The notes below the pieces were generated by a model, which saw only the letters and a program-made list of their open reading frames with translations, was not told the origin of the DNA and ran no database searches. A program made the translations under genes and the position numbers. Below, in pieces: positions 1 to 7,044 of a stretch of 64,000 bases of DNA. The DNA is from Paenibacillus apiarius (lineage in GTDB: Bacteria; Bacillota; Bacilli; Paenibacillales; Paenibacillaceae). The stretch covers positions 3,587,001-3,651,000 of the forward strand of contig NZ_JAFFHZ010000001.1 in the NCBI RefSeq assembly GCF_017052585.1, read 5' to 3'. The first letter of the stretch is position 1. Each line of letters opens with the position of its first letter.

Positions 1-2
1 CC

Positions 3-1214
3 TACCCTTATCAGGAAGACGGATTCAATGCAGCCAAGCCTGCCTATTTTGGTTCAGCCAAAAACATGAACCTAATTATTGTACAAATGGAAGCATTTCA
101 GAACTTCCCTATTCATTTAAAATTAGAGCAGCGGGAAATTACACCTGTACTGAACACCCTTGCTAAAGAAAGTTATTATTTCCCGTTCTTTTATCAGCAA
201 ATCGGCCAAGGCAATACATCGGATGCGGAGTTCTTGTCCAACACTTCTATCTACCCGACCGGGAAGGTCGCCATGTCAACGGGTTTTGGAAACAGACAGC
301 TGCCGAGTCTGCCGCGACTCCTGCATGAGCATGACTATCACGCGGCAACATTTCATATCAATGATGTTCAGTTTTGGAGCCGTGATTTATTGTACCCTGG
401 ACTTGCCTTTGATCGTTATTATGATAAGCCTTTTTATAAAAATGACTATTTTAATGATTTTGGCGCTTCGGATGAAGAAATGTACCGGGTCGGCATAGAG
501 AAATTGAGCGAGATGTCCAGCGACGGCAAGCCGTTCTATGCGCAGTTTGTTACGACGTCCAGTCATGCCCCGTTTGTCATTCCGGAAGATCGCCGGAGAT
601 TGAAGGTCCCGGCAGATATGAAAGGAACACAGCTGGGCAATTATTTGGAAGCTATCAACTATACCGATTACGCGCTTGGGCAATTCATTGAACAATTAAA
701 ACAAAAAGGGCTCTGGGATCATACGATGCTTGTTGTCTACGGCGATCACTCCGGAGTCAACCCGAAAGAGACGGACGGGAAGGAAATTACGGAGCGGCTG
801 GGCATTCCCTATGATAATCAGGTCAGTCGCTTCAACATTCCGCTCTTGATTCACGTTCCGGGTCAGGGCGAAGGCAAGGTCGTTGAACGGATAGGCGGAC
901 AGATTGATATATTGCCGACTGTAGCCAATCTGATGGGAATATCGCTCGAGGAGCAACAGTTTACTGCGTTTGGACGCGATCTGTTGAACACGGATAACAA
1001 CGTTATCGGCATGCGCTATTATTTGCCTACGGGCTCATTTTTCAATAATGACGTGTTGTTTGTTCCGGGTAAAGGCTTTGATGATGGAACGGCAATCTCT
1101 TTAAAGACGCTCGAACCTGTCCAGGTTCAGAACTCATATCGCAAAGACTATGATTATATTATGGCGCTGATGAAATTATCGGACGAATACGTTCAACTAT
1201 TGCCAAAACGATAG
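3..1214 (+). CDS. LTA synthase-type sulfatase-fold phosphoglycerol transferase, 3' part
   Basis: The reading frame is open from the first bases of the window, so the start and the N-terminal membrane segments lie upstream; what remains is nearly the whole extracellular catalytic domain. Visible motifs fit the LtaS family, which polymerises glycerol phosphate from phosphatidylglycerol outside the membrane. IIVQMEAFQNF carries the metal-binding Glu, GQGNTSDAEF carries the nucleophilic Thr, and VVYGDHSG carries the Asp-His metal pair. Metal-binding and nucleophile residues are all present, so the enzyme is probably active. Whether it is the main LTA synthase or a paralogue (YfnI/YqgS/YvgJ type) cannot be told from this part. 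The methionine at 66 is internal, not the start. Confidence 0.9.
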   Translation, partial: YPYQEDGFNAAKPAYFGSAKNMNLIIVQMEAFQNFPIHLKLEQREITPVLNTLAKESYYFPFFYQQIGQGNTSDAEFLSNTSIYPTGKVAMSTGFGNRQLPSLPRLLHEHDYHAATFHINDVQFWSRDLLYPGLAFDRYYDKPFYKNDYFNDFGASDEEMYRVGIEKLSEMSSDGKPFYAQFVTTSSHAPFVIPEDRRRLKVPADMKGTQLGNYLEAINYTDYALGQFIEQLKQKGLWDHTMLVVYGDHSGVNPKETDGKEITERLGIPYDNQVSRFNIPLLIHVPGQGEGKVVERIGGQIDILPTVANLMGISLEEQQFTAFGRDLLNTDNNVIGMRYYLPTGSFFNNDVLFVPGKGFDDGTAISLKTLEPVQVQNSYRKDYDYIMALMKLSDEYVQLLPKR

Positions 1215-1431
1215 GAACGAATGAACTGTGCGGCGGTCGGAGGCATCCTCGGCTTTTCAGACAAGGTGATGTGGTGTACTCTTAAGGAAGAAAACTGTAT
1301 GCTCCGCTTGATTGCTCCGAGCATATTGTCTATTTTGACGACAGACGCATCACATGCTCTGACTGTATGGGCTGATCAAGCAGAAAGCGTCATCGGATAC
1401 TATTTCTATGAAAAAGGAGACGAGATCAACC

Positions 1432-1686
1432 ATGGCACACTTTGCAGCAATATTGGAAATGAAGGACGCATCCAAAAACCAGACGTTTCGCCAACAGCAT
1501 TTAGATTATTTGGACAAGCTGAAGGAGCAAGGCAAGCTGTTCGCTAAAGGTCCGTTCGGCGACGGCTCGGGCGGCATGGTTGTATACATCGCCGATTCGA
1601 TGGAGGAAGCGCGGCAGATTGCGGAGAACGATCCGTACGTAGTGGAAGGCGTAAGAGAGCTCAACCTGCGTGAGTGGAAAATCTAG
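1432..1686 (+). CDS. YciI-like small protein
   Basis: An 84-residue protein starting MAHFAAILEMKD. It matches the YCII-like ferredoxin-fold family: a His about 24 residues in (QQHLDYL), a GPFGDGSGG turn, and a C-terminal ENDPYVVEG segment typical of the family. Family members are small dimeric proteins, some with enzymatic roles in catabolism, but the function here is unknown. The start at 1432 is chosen because an AAGGAG lies upstream and homology begins there; the in-frame ATG at 1408 has no ribosome binding site. It stands alone between the sulfatase and lipL, with about 110 bases to the next gene. Confidence 0.85.
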   Translation: MAHFAAILEMKDASKNQTFRQQHLDYLDKLKEQGKLFAKGPFGDGSGGMVVYIADSMEEARQIAENDPYVVEGVRELNLREWKI

Positions 1687-1798
1687 GAATATTCGGCGGT
1701 ATGCAACGAAAGCTCTAAGCATTTAAGACTCAAGAATCGAAAACTCAAGCAGCCAAAGGTGCGAAGTAAAGAAACCGCTCCTGCTCGGGAGGCTCGAC

Positions 1799-2692
1799 AT
1801 GAAGGATGAATTGGATCGATTGACTGAGATCGGCATGGAAAACCAAGAGCAAGATGGCGATGTCAACGGCGGGCTAGACAATCTGCTACTGCTGGATCGG
1901 ACGAATGATCTTGCGGAAGCGGATGCGCTCTATCCGTTTGCGCTTGATGAACTGCTTTGCAGGCATGTCGGCAAGGGCGGCTCCCCGTTGTGCCATCTAT
2001 GGCGCCATCCCCGTGCCTTTGTCATGGGGCAGCGCGACAGCCGCCTGCCCGGAGCCGCGGATGCGCAGCGCTGGCTGCAGTCGCTCGGGTATTCGACCCT
2101 TGTGCGCAATACCGGCGGCGCAGCTGTGCCGCTCGACCTGGGTGTGGTCAACATTTCGCTCATATTGCCAAAGCATGAGCGGGGAGACAAGCATTTTCAC
2201 ACCGACTTCGAGCGGATGTACCGCCTGATTCAGCTTGCGCTCCACGAGACCGGCTGCCAGGTGGACAAGGGCGAAGTCGAAGGCGCCTACTGCCCGGGTG
2301 ACTTCGATCTGAGCATTGGCGGCCGCAAGTTCTGCGGAATCGCCCAGCGGCGCCAAGCGCACGCGTATATCGTGCAGGCGTTCGTCATCGCTGCTGGCTC
2401 GGGACGGGAGAGCACGCAGCTGGTGCGCGCGTTTTACGAACGAGCGGCCGCTGGAGCGGAGAGGCTGGATCACCCCGTCGTCACCGAGGAGAGCACGGCA
2501 AGCCTGGCGGAATCGGCTGGACTTGGCTCTGGGGCGGCTGAGGTGTTCACGGAAGCGGTCAAGCGCGTCATTCGCGCTCGGCAGACGGCGCAAGGTTTGA
2601 ACGAAGCTGCAGCCAAGCTGTGGCTTCCGGATCCGGAGCAGGTGCGGGAGACGATGGGCTTGCTTCGTCGCCGGTATGGGATTGCACCGTAG
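1799..2692 (+). CDS. lipL: LipL-type octanoyl-[GcvH]:protein N-octanoyltransferase
   Basis: A 297-residue protein of the lipoate/octanoate transferase fold. LipL moves octanoyl groups from GcvH to the E2 subunits of 2-oxoacid dehydrogenases. Family features visible are WRHPRAFVMGQRDSR near residue 68, RNTGGAAVPLDLGVVNIS in the substrate pocket, and EGAYCPGDFDLSIGGRKF, where the Cys is the expected acyl-carrying nucleophile and the Lys binds the acyl group. YCPG plus GIAQRRQ separates LipL from LplA ligases. The start is supported by GGGAGG eight bases upstream. A terminator hairpin follows. The C-terminal 80 residues look helical and variable, as in LipL proteins. Confidence 0.85.
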   Translation: MKDELDRLTEIGMENQEQDGDVNGGLDNLLLLDRTNDLAEADALYPFALDELLCRHVGKGGSPLCHLWRHPRAFVMGQRDSRLPGAADAQRWLQSLGYSTLVRNTGGAAVPLDLGVVNISLILPKHERGDKHFHTDFERMYRLIQLALHETGCQVDKGEVEGAYCPGDFDLSIGGRKFCGIAQRRQAHAYIVQAFVIAAGSGRESTQLVRAFYERAAAGAERLDHPVVTEESTASLAESAGLGSGAAEVFTEAVKRVIRARQTAQGLNEAAAKLWLPDPEQVRETMGLLRRRYGIAP

Positions 2693-2720
2693 ACTGGGTA
2701 AACATCCTAACGAAACAGTA

Positions 2721-2757
2721 ACAAGGGACGGGATAATGATATCCGGTCCTTTGTTTG
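2721..2757 (+). terminator. Rho-independent-type hairpin after lipL
   Basis: ACAAGGGACGGGATA and TATCCGGTCCTTTGT form an imperfect 15-bp stem around a 4-base loop, followed by a short T-rich stretch. It lies 29 bases after the lipL stop. Confidence 0.6.
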
Positions 2758-2890
2758 CATTAAACAGCCATTGGATTCGAAAACAAAGAAATGAATGTCG
2801 AAAGCATGCAACCACTAAGTAGGAAAATAGGTAATAATTCATAGTCCGAGCAGGCTTGCGATAATCCGAGAGAGGGACTCCGCCATTACG

Positions 2891-3362
2891 CCTTTGTGCC
2901 ACTCTGTCCGAGCATCAGGAGCTTCAAAATGAGCAGACCTCAGAGACTTCCCACCCGGTAAGGTATTGTCTTTAGACCTTTGTGCCACTCTGTCCGAGCA
3001 TCAGGAGCTTCAAAATGAGCAGACCTCAGAGTACTTCCCACCGGTAAGGTATTGCCTTTAGACCTTTGTGCCACTCTGTCCGAGCATCAGGAGCTTCAAA
3101 ATGAGCAGACCTCAGAGACTTCCCACCCGGTAAGGTATTGTCTTTAGACCTTTGTGCCACTCTGTCCAAGCATCAGGAGCTTCAAAATGAGCAGACCTCA
3201 GAGACTTCCCACCCGGTAAGGTATTGTCTTTAGACCTTTGTGCCACTCTGTCCAAGCATCAGGAGCTTCAAAATGAGCAGACCTCAGAGTACTTCCCACC
3301 GGTAAGGTATTGTCTTTAGACCTTTGTGCCACTCTGTCCAAGCATCAGGAGCTTTAAAATGA
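2891..3362. repeat. 86-bp tandem array, five full units plus a partial sixth
   Basis: Units begin with CCTTTGTGCCACTCTGTCC at 2891, 2977, 3063, 3149, 3235 and 3321, giving an exact period of 86 bases every time. Two internal variants exist: GAGACTTCCCACCCGG (units 1, 3, 4) and GAGTACTTCCCACCGG (units 2, 5). A one-base insertion is balanced by a one-base loss, so unit length is unchanged. Units 1-3 read TGTCCGAGC and units 4-6 TGTCCAAGC. The sixth unit breaks off after about 42 bases. No frame stays open across the array and nothing spacer-like separates the units, so this is a minisatellite, not a CRISPR. Confidence 0.95.
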
Positions 3363-3410
3363 CCTGAACCACACTTCCCTTCCCTTCCCTTCCGAGAGAA
3401 GACTCTCTGT

Positions 3411-3443
3411 CCGCTCCTTTGCATCATTCTCCCTTCTATTCAG
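3411..3443 (+). repeat. Dispersed intergenic repeat, forward copy
   Basis: CTCCTTTGCATCATTCTCCC followed by TTCTATTCAG matches the core of the dispersed repeat found at 30186, 47224 and 61180. It lies between the 86-bp array and the transposase-like gene. Confidence 0.7.
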
Positions 3444-3498
3444 CCCAGCAGGCTTGCCCTTGCAAATAAATAAATTTCATAATCTTTAGGAAATTAGC

Positions 3499-3547
3499 TT
3501 GAAATGAGAACGTGTGTTCCTTATAATGTATATAAGAACATTTGTTC
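3499..3547 (+). promoter_or_regulatory. Sigma-A promoter with two LexA-type (SOS) boxes
   Basis: TTGAAA (3499-3504) and TATAAT (3522-3527) are separated by 17 bases, a near-ideal vegetative promoter. AGAACGTGTGTTCC (3507-3520) lies exactly between them and matches 13 of 14 positions of the Bacillus LexA/DinR consensus CGAACRNRYGTTYC. A second site, AGAACATTTGTTCT (3535-3548), follows the -10 and matches 11 of 14. A repressor bound at either box would block this promoter, so the downstream gene should be induced by DNA damage. The sites are seen directly; SOS control is inferred. Confidence 0.8.
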
Positions 3548-3585
3548 TGAATCCGGAAAATCCCGTTGGCGAGGAGGATGTCTTA

Positions 3586-4497
3586 ATGGAAGTCTTGCAA
3601 TCTATCGTCACATTGGAAGAGTTACAGCGTCACTTTCACACTGAATCGGCTTGCGTTCCTTTTCTATATAAGTTGAAGTGGCCTGAAGGCTTTGTCTGTC
3701 CACGCTGTCAGCACACGCATACCTATGTCATACGGACACGAAGGCTTCCACTGTACGAGTGCCGCGTTTGCCGCCATCAGACATCGCTTATAGCCGGTAC
3801 GGTCATGGAAGGCAGTCGGACGTCCTTGCAGAAGTGGCTGACTGCATTCTGGCTTGTCTCCCGTTCCGATATCGGCATCAATGCCGTCCGGCTCAGCTCG
3901 ATAATTGAGGTGACATATAAGACTGCCTGGTTGATGCTGCATAAGATCCGGACTGCGATTAGTCGTGCCGATATTGAACGGCCGCTCGCGGGGCTGGTTC
4001 ATGGCTTTGTAGCCTTCTATGGCCGCCATTCTTCAAGACAATTCAACCCGCGGGAATGCCCTCTAATCGTTGCCGAATCTGTCACATCAGACGGACAAAC
4101 GGGTGAACTCAAGATGAAGCTTGTGGATCCGACCCATCTCTCCGACAATTTGCTGTTTCGTTCCGACTGTGAACACTTCGCCGAATTGCATCTTGCCAAG
4201 ACTGCAACCGAGACATCTATCATCCGACACAATTGTCGGATTCGCCGCAATAGCCCCTTATATCAATCCTTCAAAAGGGCATGGCAGTGGATGAACGACA
4301 CCTTTCACGGGATAGGTGCCAAATATCTTCAGACCTACCTAGATGAATTCTGCTTTCGATTCAATACATCACGCCATCATACGTCTGCTTGGGAGCAACT
4401 AGTGTGCTTATGCATGGCGGTGTTTTCTCCTGCCTCGGCTGCCTCTTGCACCCGATATGACGAGTCCTTCGTTTCAAGCACACCAACTGCAGCATGA
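3586..4497 (+). CDS. IS1595-like transposase-derived protein lacking the catalytic acidic motif
   Basis: A 303-residue intact frame. The N-terminus has the zinc ribbon of IS1595-type transposases (CPRC near 35 and CRVC near 60). The core AWLMLHKIRTAIS and C-terminal KYLQTYLDEFCFRFN are family hallmarks. However, the segment that normally reads like LAGIVELDDAYFG reads LAGLVHGFVAFYG here, so the first catalytic acidic residues are absent, and the usual TDGY-like second acidic motif is not recognisable (FRSDCEHF instead). No flanking terminal inverted repeats were found. The start at 3586 has GAGGAGGA seven bases upstream; an in-frame ATG at 3514 would lie inside the promoter. With two LexA-type boxes in front, this may be a domesticated, damage-induced DNA-binding protein. 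A decayed IS is the alternative. Confidence 0.8.
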   Translation: MEVLQSIVTLEELQRHFHTESACVPFLYKLKWPEGFVCPRCQHTHTYVIRTRRLPLYECRVCRHQTSLIAGTVMEGSRTSLQKWLTAFWLVSRSDIGINAVRLSSIIEVTYKTAWLMLHKIRTAISRADIERPLAGLVHGFVAFYGRHSSRQFNPRECPLIVAESVTSDGQTGELKMKLVDPTHLSDNLLFRSDCEHFAELHLAKTATETSIIRHNCRIRRNSPLYQSFKRAWQWMNDTFHGIGAKYLQTYLDEFCFRFNTSRHHTSAWEQLVCLCMAVFSPASAASCTRYDESFVSSTPTAA

Positions 4498-4524
4498 CCA
4501 AATTTGATTGAGTTGTTTCTTGTA

Positions 4525-4539
4525 CGGAACGTTGTTCCG
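4525..4539. other. Short perfect inverted repeat after the transposase-like gene
   Basis: CGGAAC-GTT-GTTCCG, six-base arms, 28 bases past the stop codon. There is no T-run behind it, so it is not an obvious terminator. It resembles but does not fit a LexA box (three-base centre instead of four). Confidence 0.5.
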
Positions 4540-4574
4540 AAACGTATTAGACCTCAAGAAATAGCTCCGTTTCC

Positions 4575-4866
4575 GCTGTGATTCGTTTGTTTATTTTAGT
4601 TGTAGATCTCGAACTGTATGTGCTGTGACTATTTGCTTGTAAAGAATATGTACTTTGCTTTTCTCCTGTTGAGTCTGTTTGTCGTTTTGCTTGTACATTT
4701 TGCTCTATTCTTGCTGTGATTCGTTTGTTTATTTTAGTTGTAGATCTCGAACTGTATGTGCTGTGACTATTTGCTTGTAAAGAATATGTACTTTGCTCTT
4801 CTCCTGTTGAGTCTGTTTGTCGTTTTACTTGTACATTTTGCTCTATCCTCGCTATGATTCGTTTTT
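4575..4866. repeat. 138-bp tandem duplication, two full copies plus a third start
   Basis: GCTGTGATTCGTTTG begins at 4575 and again at 4713, and a variant GCTATGATTCG begins at 4851, so the period is 138 bases. The two full copies differ at only a few positions (for example CTTTGCTTTTC versus CTTTGCTCTTC). The unit is T-rich on the plus strand and non-coding. Together with the 86-bp array it brackets the transposase-derived gene. Confidence 0.9.
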
Positions 4867-5527
4867 AACGATAAATCTTACTCTGTCTCACCTGAGGCCA
4901 ATCGAAAAGTTAGACTAACATATTTTACTTCATTCAGTAATAACTTCCGTTGTCAATCTTTACGTTGAAAACCTTTTTATGAAATATTCATCCCATGTAA
5001 TTTGTTGTTTTTTCTTGTCTTAAAGAAAACAATCATCATGCACGGGTATTGTTCGATATCAACTTTTTTTGGTTTCTGAATGAAGGGGATAATGGAGCTA
5101 AGAACTGAAATAGAGACCTGCTATGAGCACTATGATCGTAGCACCGAAAGGTTTGCACTATTTCCCTCATAGAGTTCGAGAGGGGAGGGGGCCGCGCCAT
5201 ATGAATAGGCATCACGCTAAATGAAATAGGTAAATAGTAGGACAGATAAACGAGATCAGTTTCTGTCTCCATGAGAGGGGCTGCTTCTGTTCTGGAAAAG
5301 GGCGACAACTGTTAGTGTTCACATTTTTATCACATTATCGTTTTCGCTCACGATAATATCATGGAACTGGATAATTGTACTGCTTCAATTAAACGTTTTA
5401 TCGCACAAAAAAGCCCAAAATACCCGATAATTCATCATTTTTTGACAAAACTTGATTTGCATTGTCGAAAAATCGAAAGTAATATGTAAGAGAGGCGTTT
5501 AAGTTTTCATCTTAACGATCCGATGTA
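4867..5527. other. AT-rich gap without a convincing gene
   Basis: About 660 bases with only a 90-codon minus-strand frame (5036-5308) that has no ribosome binding site and no recognisable motif. It contains one reverse copy of the dispersed repeat at 5076-5103. Nothing else was recognised. Confidence 0.6.
5076..5103 (-). repeat. Dispersed intergenic repeat, reverse copy
   Basis: CTGAATGAAGGGGATAATGG followed by AGCTAAGA aligns over the full 28-base core with the reverse copies at 62503 and 62578, with a handful of mismatches. Confidence 0.6.
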
Positions 5528-6034
5528 TCATATGGGTCTTGAGTTCGATTCTTTCTCTGTTTTCTCAAGCGTATAACCATGTTTTGTATACTTTAGTCCT
5601 AATCGGCGCAGCATGTCGCGAATGCCGGTACGTGACATTTCAAGATGAAATTCCGACTGCAGCAAGGCACGAATGTCGCGCATGCTCCAAAGGGAAGCGC
5701 CATGAGCGGAAGGCGAAGGAGTGGAGACGATCCGACGAATCAATTCTCGCTCCTGCTCCGGAGACAGGTACCTGGCTTTGCCTGGAGCAAGTCTGCGGGC
5801 GATTAATTGCTCCATGCCGCCTTCGTTGAACTCCTTGACATAACCGGAGACGGATTGGCGATGGATGCCCAACTGCGCGGCTGCCTCTTTGGCGAAAGCG
5901 CCGGACATGATGAGGCGAATAGCCCGTACTCGATTGGCGAGTTGAACATCGTCCAAGCTGGCTGCCAGTTTTTCTAGCGAGTTCTCGTCCCACCCATGAT
6001 TATTGGAGATAGATAGCTTTTTCATCATGATCAC
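5528..6034 (-). pseudogene. IS630-type transposase N-terminal part (OrfA remnant)
   Basis: A 168-residue frame with a helix-turn-helix (AKEAAAQLGIHRQSVSGYVKEF, near 50-70) and a second winged-helix segment (SRTGIRDMLRRLGLKYTKHG) as in the DNA-binding half of IS630/Tc1-type transposases. The DDE nuclease half that should follow is absent from both the frame and the DNA downstream (5527 to 4867, minus strand), so this is a truncated element or a stand-alone regulator derived from one. The start is GTG at 6034 or the ATGs just inside it (MIMMKK); no strong ribosome binding site decides. Terminal repeats were not identified. Confidence 0.7.
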
Positions 6035-6136
6035 TCACTCTTGGGGTTTTATTCTAGTATTGGTCTTCATGAATGAAGGTATTCATTTCCAGTGGGTGAT
6101 GTGCAAACAAATACGTATGAAAACCAAAATATAACT

Positions 6137-6220
6137 TGATAAAGGCAAACTTATCGAAAGGTAAGGACGCAAAGCCTCGGGCCTAACATCCATTGGATTA
6201 TGGCGGCCGGGTTGCCATTC
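6137..6220 (+). ncRNA. GEMM-I (c-di-GMP-I) riboswitch aptamer
   Basis: The stretch contains the conserved landmarks of the class-I cyclic di-GMP aptamer in order: AAAGGCAAAC, a small hairpin capped by a GAAA tetraloop (CTTATC-GAAA-GGTAAG), GGACGCAAAGCC, GGGCCTAA, then CGGCCGGGTTGCC. The GNRA tetraloop and its receptor side are both present. It sits 87 bases upstream of the phosphopantetheinyl transferase gene and is followed by an intrinsic terminator, so c-di-GMP should decide whether the NRPS operon is transcribed. Identification rests on motif recognition; the exact P1 ends are uncertain. Confidence 0.88.
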
Positions 6221-6255
6221 TATGTTGAAATACAACAACATTTATTTGGTGACGA

Positions 6256-6283
6256 GGCTATTGGGGACAATAGTCTTTTTTTT
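6256..6283 (+). terminator. Riboswitch expression-platform terminator
   Basis: GGCTATTG-GGGA-CAATAGTC forms an 8-bp stem with a 4-base loop, followed directly by eight T residues. It lies between the c-di-GMP aptamer and the first gene of the operon, the position of a ligand-controlled terminator. Confidence 0.88.
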
Positions 6284-6306
6284 GCGTTTAGAGGGCGAAT
6301 CGGATT

Positions 6307-7020
6307 ATGAATATTGTCTTGTTGAAATTGGAGGGCGGTTCTCCTCGCGATGAGATGGATCGGCTGATTGACAGACTAATCCCGTATATTACTCCTGAAA
6401 AATACAAAAGACTGGACAGGCTCCGTAAGCATAAAGAGCGACAGCGCTTGGTGGCCGCGGACATTATAGTCCGCAGTCTGCTTTGTCGCAAATTGGGCCA
6501 ACGCAACGACGAGCTTGTCTTCCGCACCAATAGATACGGCAAACCCTATCTTAAAGGGAATCCGGTATATTTCAACGTATCCCATTCGGGCGATATCGTA
6601 GCAGCGGCGCTTGATGATGCGCCAGTAGGCATTGATATTGAACGATTGAGAGAGTGGGACATGGACGTGGCCCGTCTTATATGCGCGCCGCGCGAGTGGG
6701 ACATGCTCCTATGTGCAGATGGCGATCGCGCGCGCCAGGAACAGTTCTTCACCATTTGGACGGCGAAAAAAAGCTGTCTCAAGGCGATCGGCACGGGGTT
6801 TGGCATGTCTCCGAGCTTGCTTGAAATCGTGACGGAAACTGCTGCTGAACCGAATGGCTGCAATCCCGTCTGGAGCGTTGATGATTACTATGTGAAACAG
6901 TACTCCGGGCTTGAAGCAGGCTACTGCATGGCTGTTTGTGCACGGCATTCGGAGTTTGCCGAACAAGTGGAATACATAACATTGGAACAATTGGCTCATC
7001 GATTTATGAATTATCGTTGA
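6307..7020 (+). CDS. Sfp-type 4'-phosphopantetheinyl transferase
   Basis: A 237-residue protein that should load the phosphopantetheine arm onto the NRPS carrier domains encoded next door (24-base gap, same operon). Sfp-family motifs in order: RYGKPYL near 78, FNVSHSGD near 95, VGIDIE near 114 (metal-binding Asp and Glu) and WTAKKSCLKAIGTG near 157. The last normally reads W-x-x-K-E; here the Glu that helps hold Mg2+ is Lys (codon AAA for GAA inside a run of A). Other PPTases may tolerate this, or it may reduce activity or be a sequence error. The operon lies behind the c-di-GMP riboswitch and terminator. The pairing PPTase plus reductase-ended NRPS resembles the staphylococcal ausA/ausB pair. 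Confidence 0.9.
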   Translation: MNIVLLKLEGGSPRDEMDRLIDRLIPYITPEKYKRLDRLRKHKERQRLVAADIIVRSLLCRKLGQRNDELVFRTNRYGKPYLKGNPVYFNVSHSGDIVAAALDDAPVGIDIERLREWDMDVARLICAPREWDMLLCADGDRARQEQFFTIWTAKKSCLKAIGTGFGMSPSLLEIVTETAAEPNGCNPVWSVDDYYVKQYSGLEAGYCMAVCARHSEFAEQVEYITLEQLAHRFMNYR

Positions 7021-7044
7021 AAGAGATAAAGGAGTGGACATAGA

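Noticed and set aside
1221..1547. 108-codon frame before and over the YciI gene
   Set aside because: It overlaps the YciI gene in another frame, has no ribosome binding site and no recognisable sequence.
1997..2902. 301-codon minus-strand frame over lipL
   Set aside because: It is antisense to a gene with clear LipL motifs and a good ribosome binding site; the antisense product has no recognisable domain.
2891..3362. CRISPR array
   Set aside because: The whole 86-base unit repeats without unique spacers, unit size is outside the CRISPR range and no cas genes are present.
3586..4497. Active IS1595 insertion sequence
   Set aside because: Catalytic acidic motifs are missing and no terminal inverted repeats or target duplication were found around the gene.
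5036..5308. 90-codon minus-strand frame
   Set aside because: No ribosome binding site, atypical composition, and it runs through a dispersed-repeat copy.
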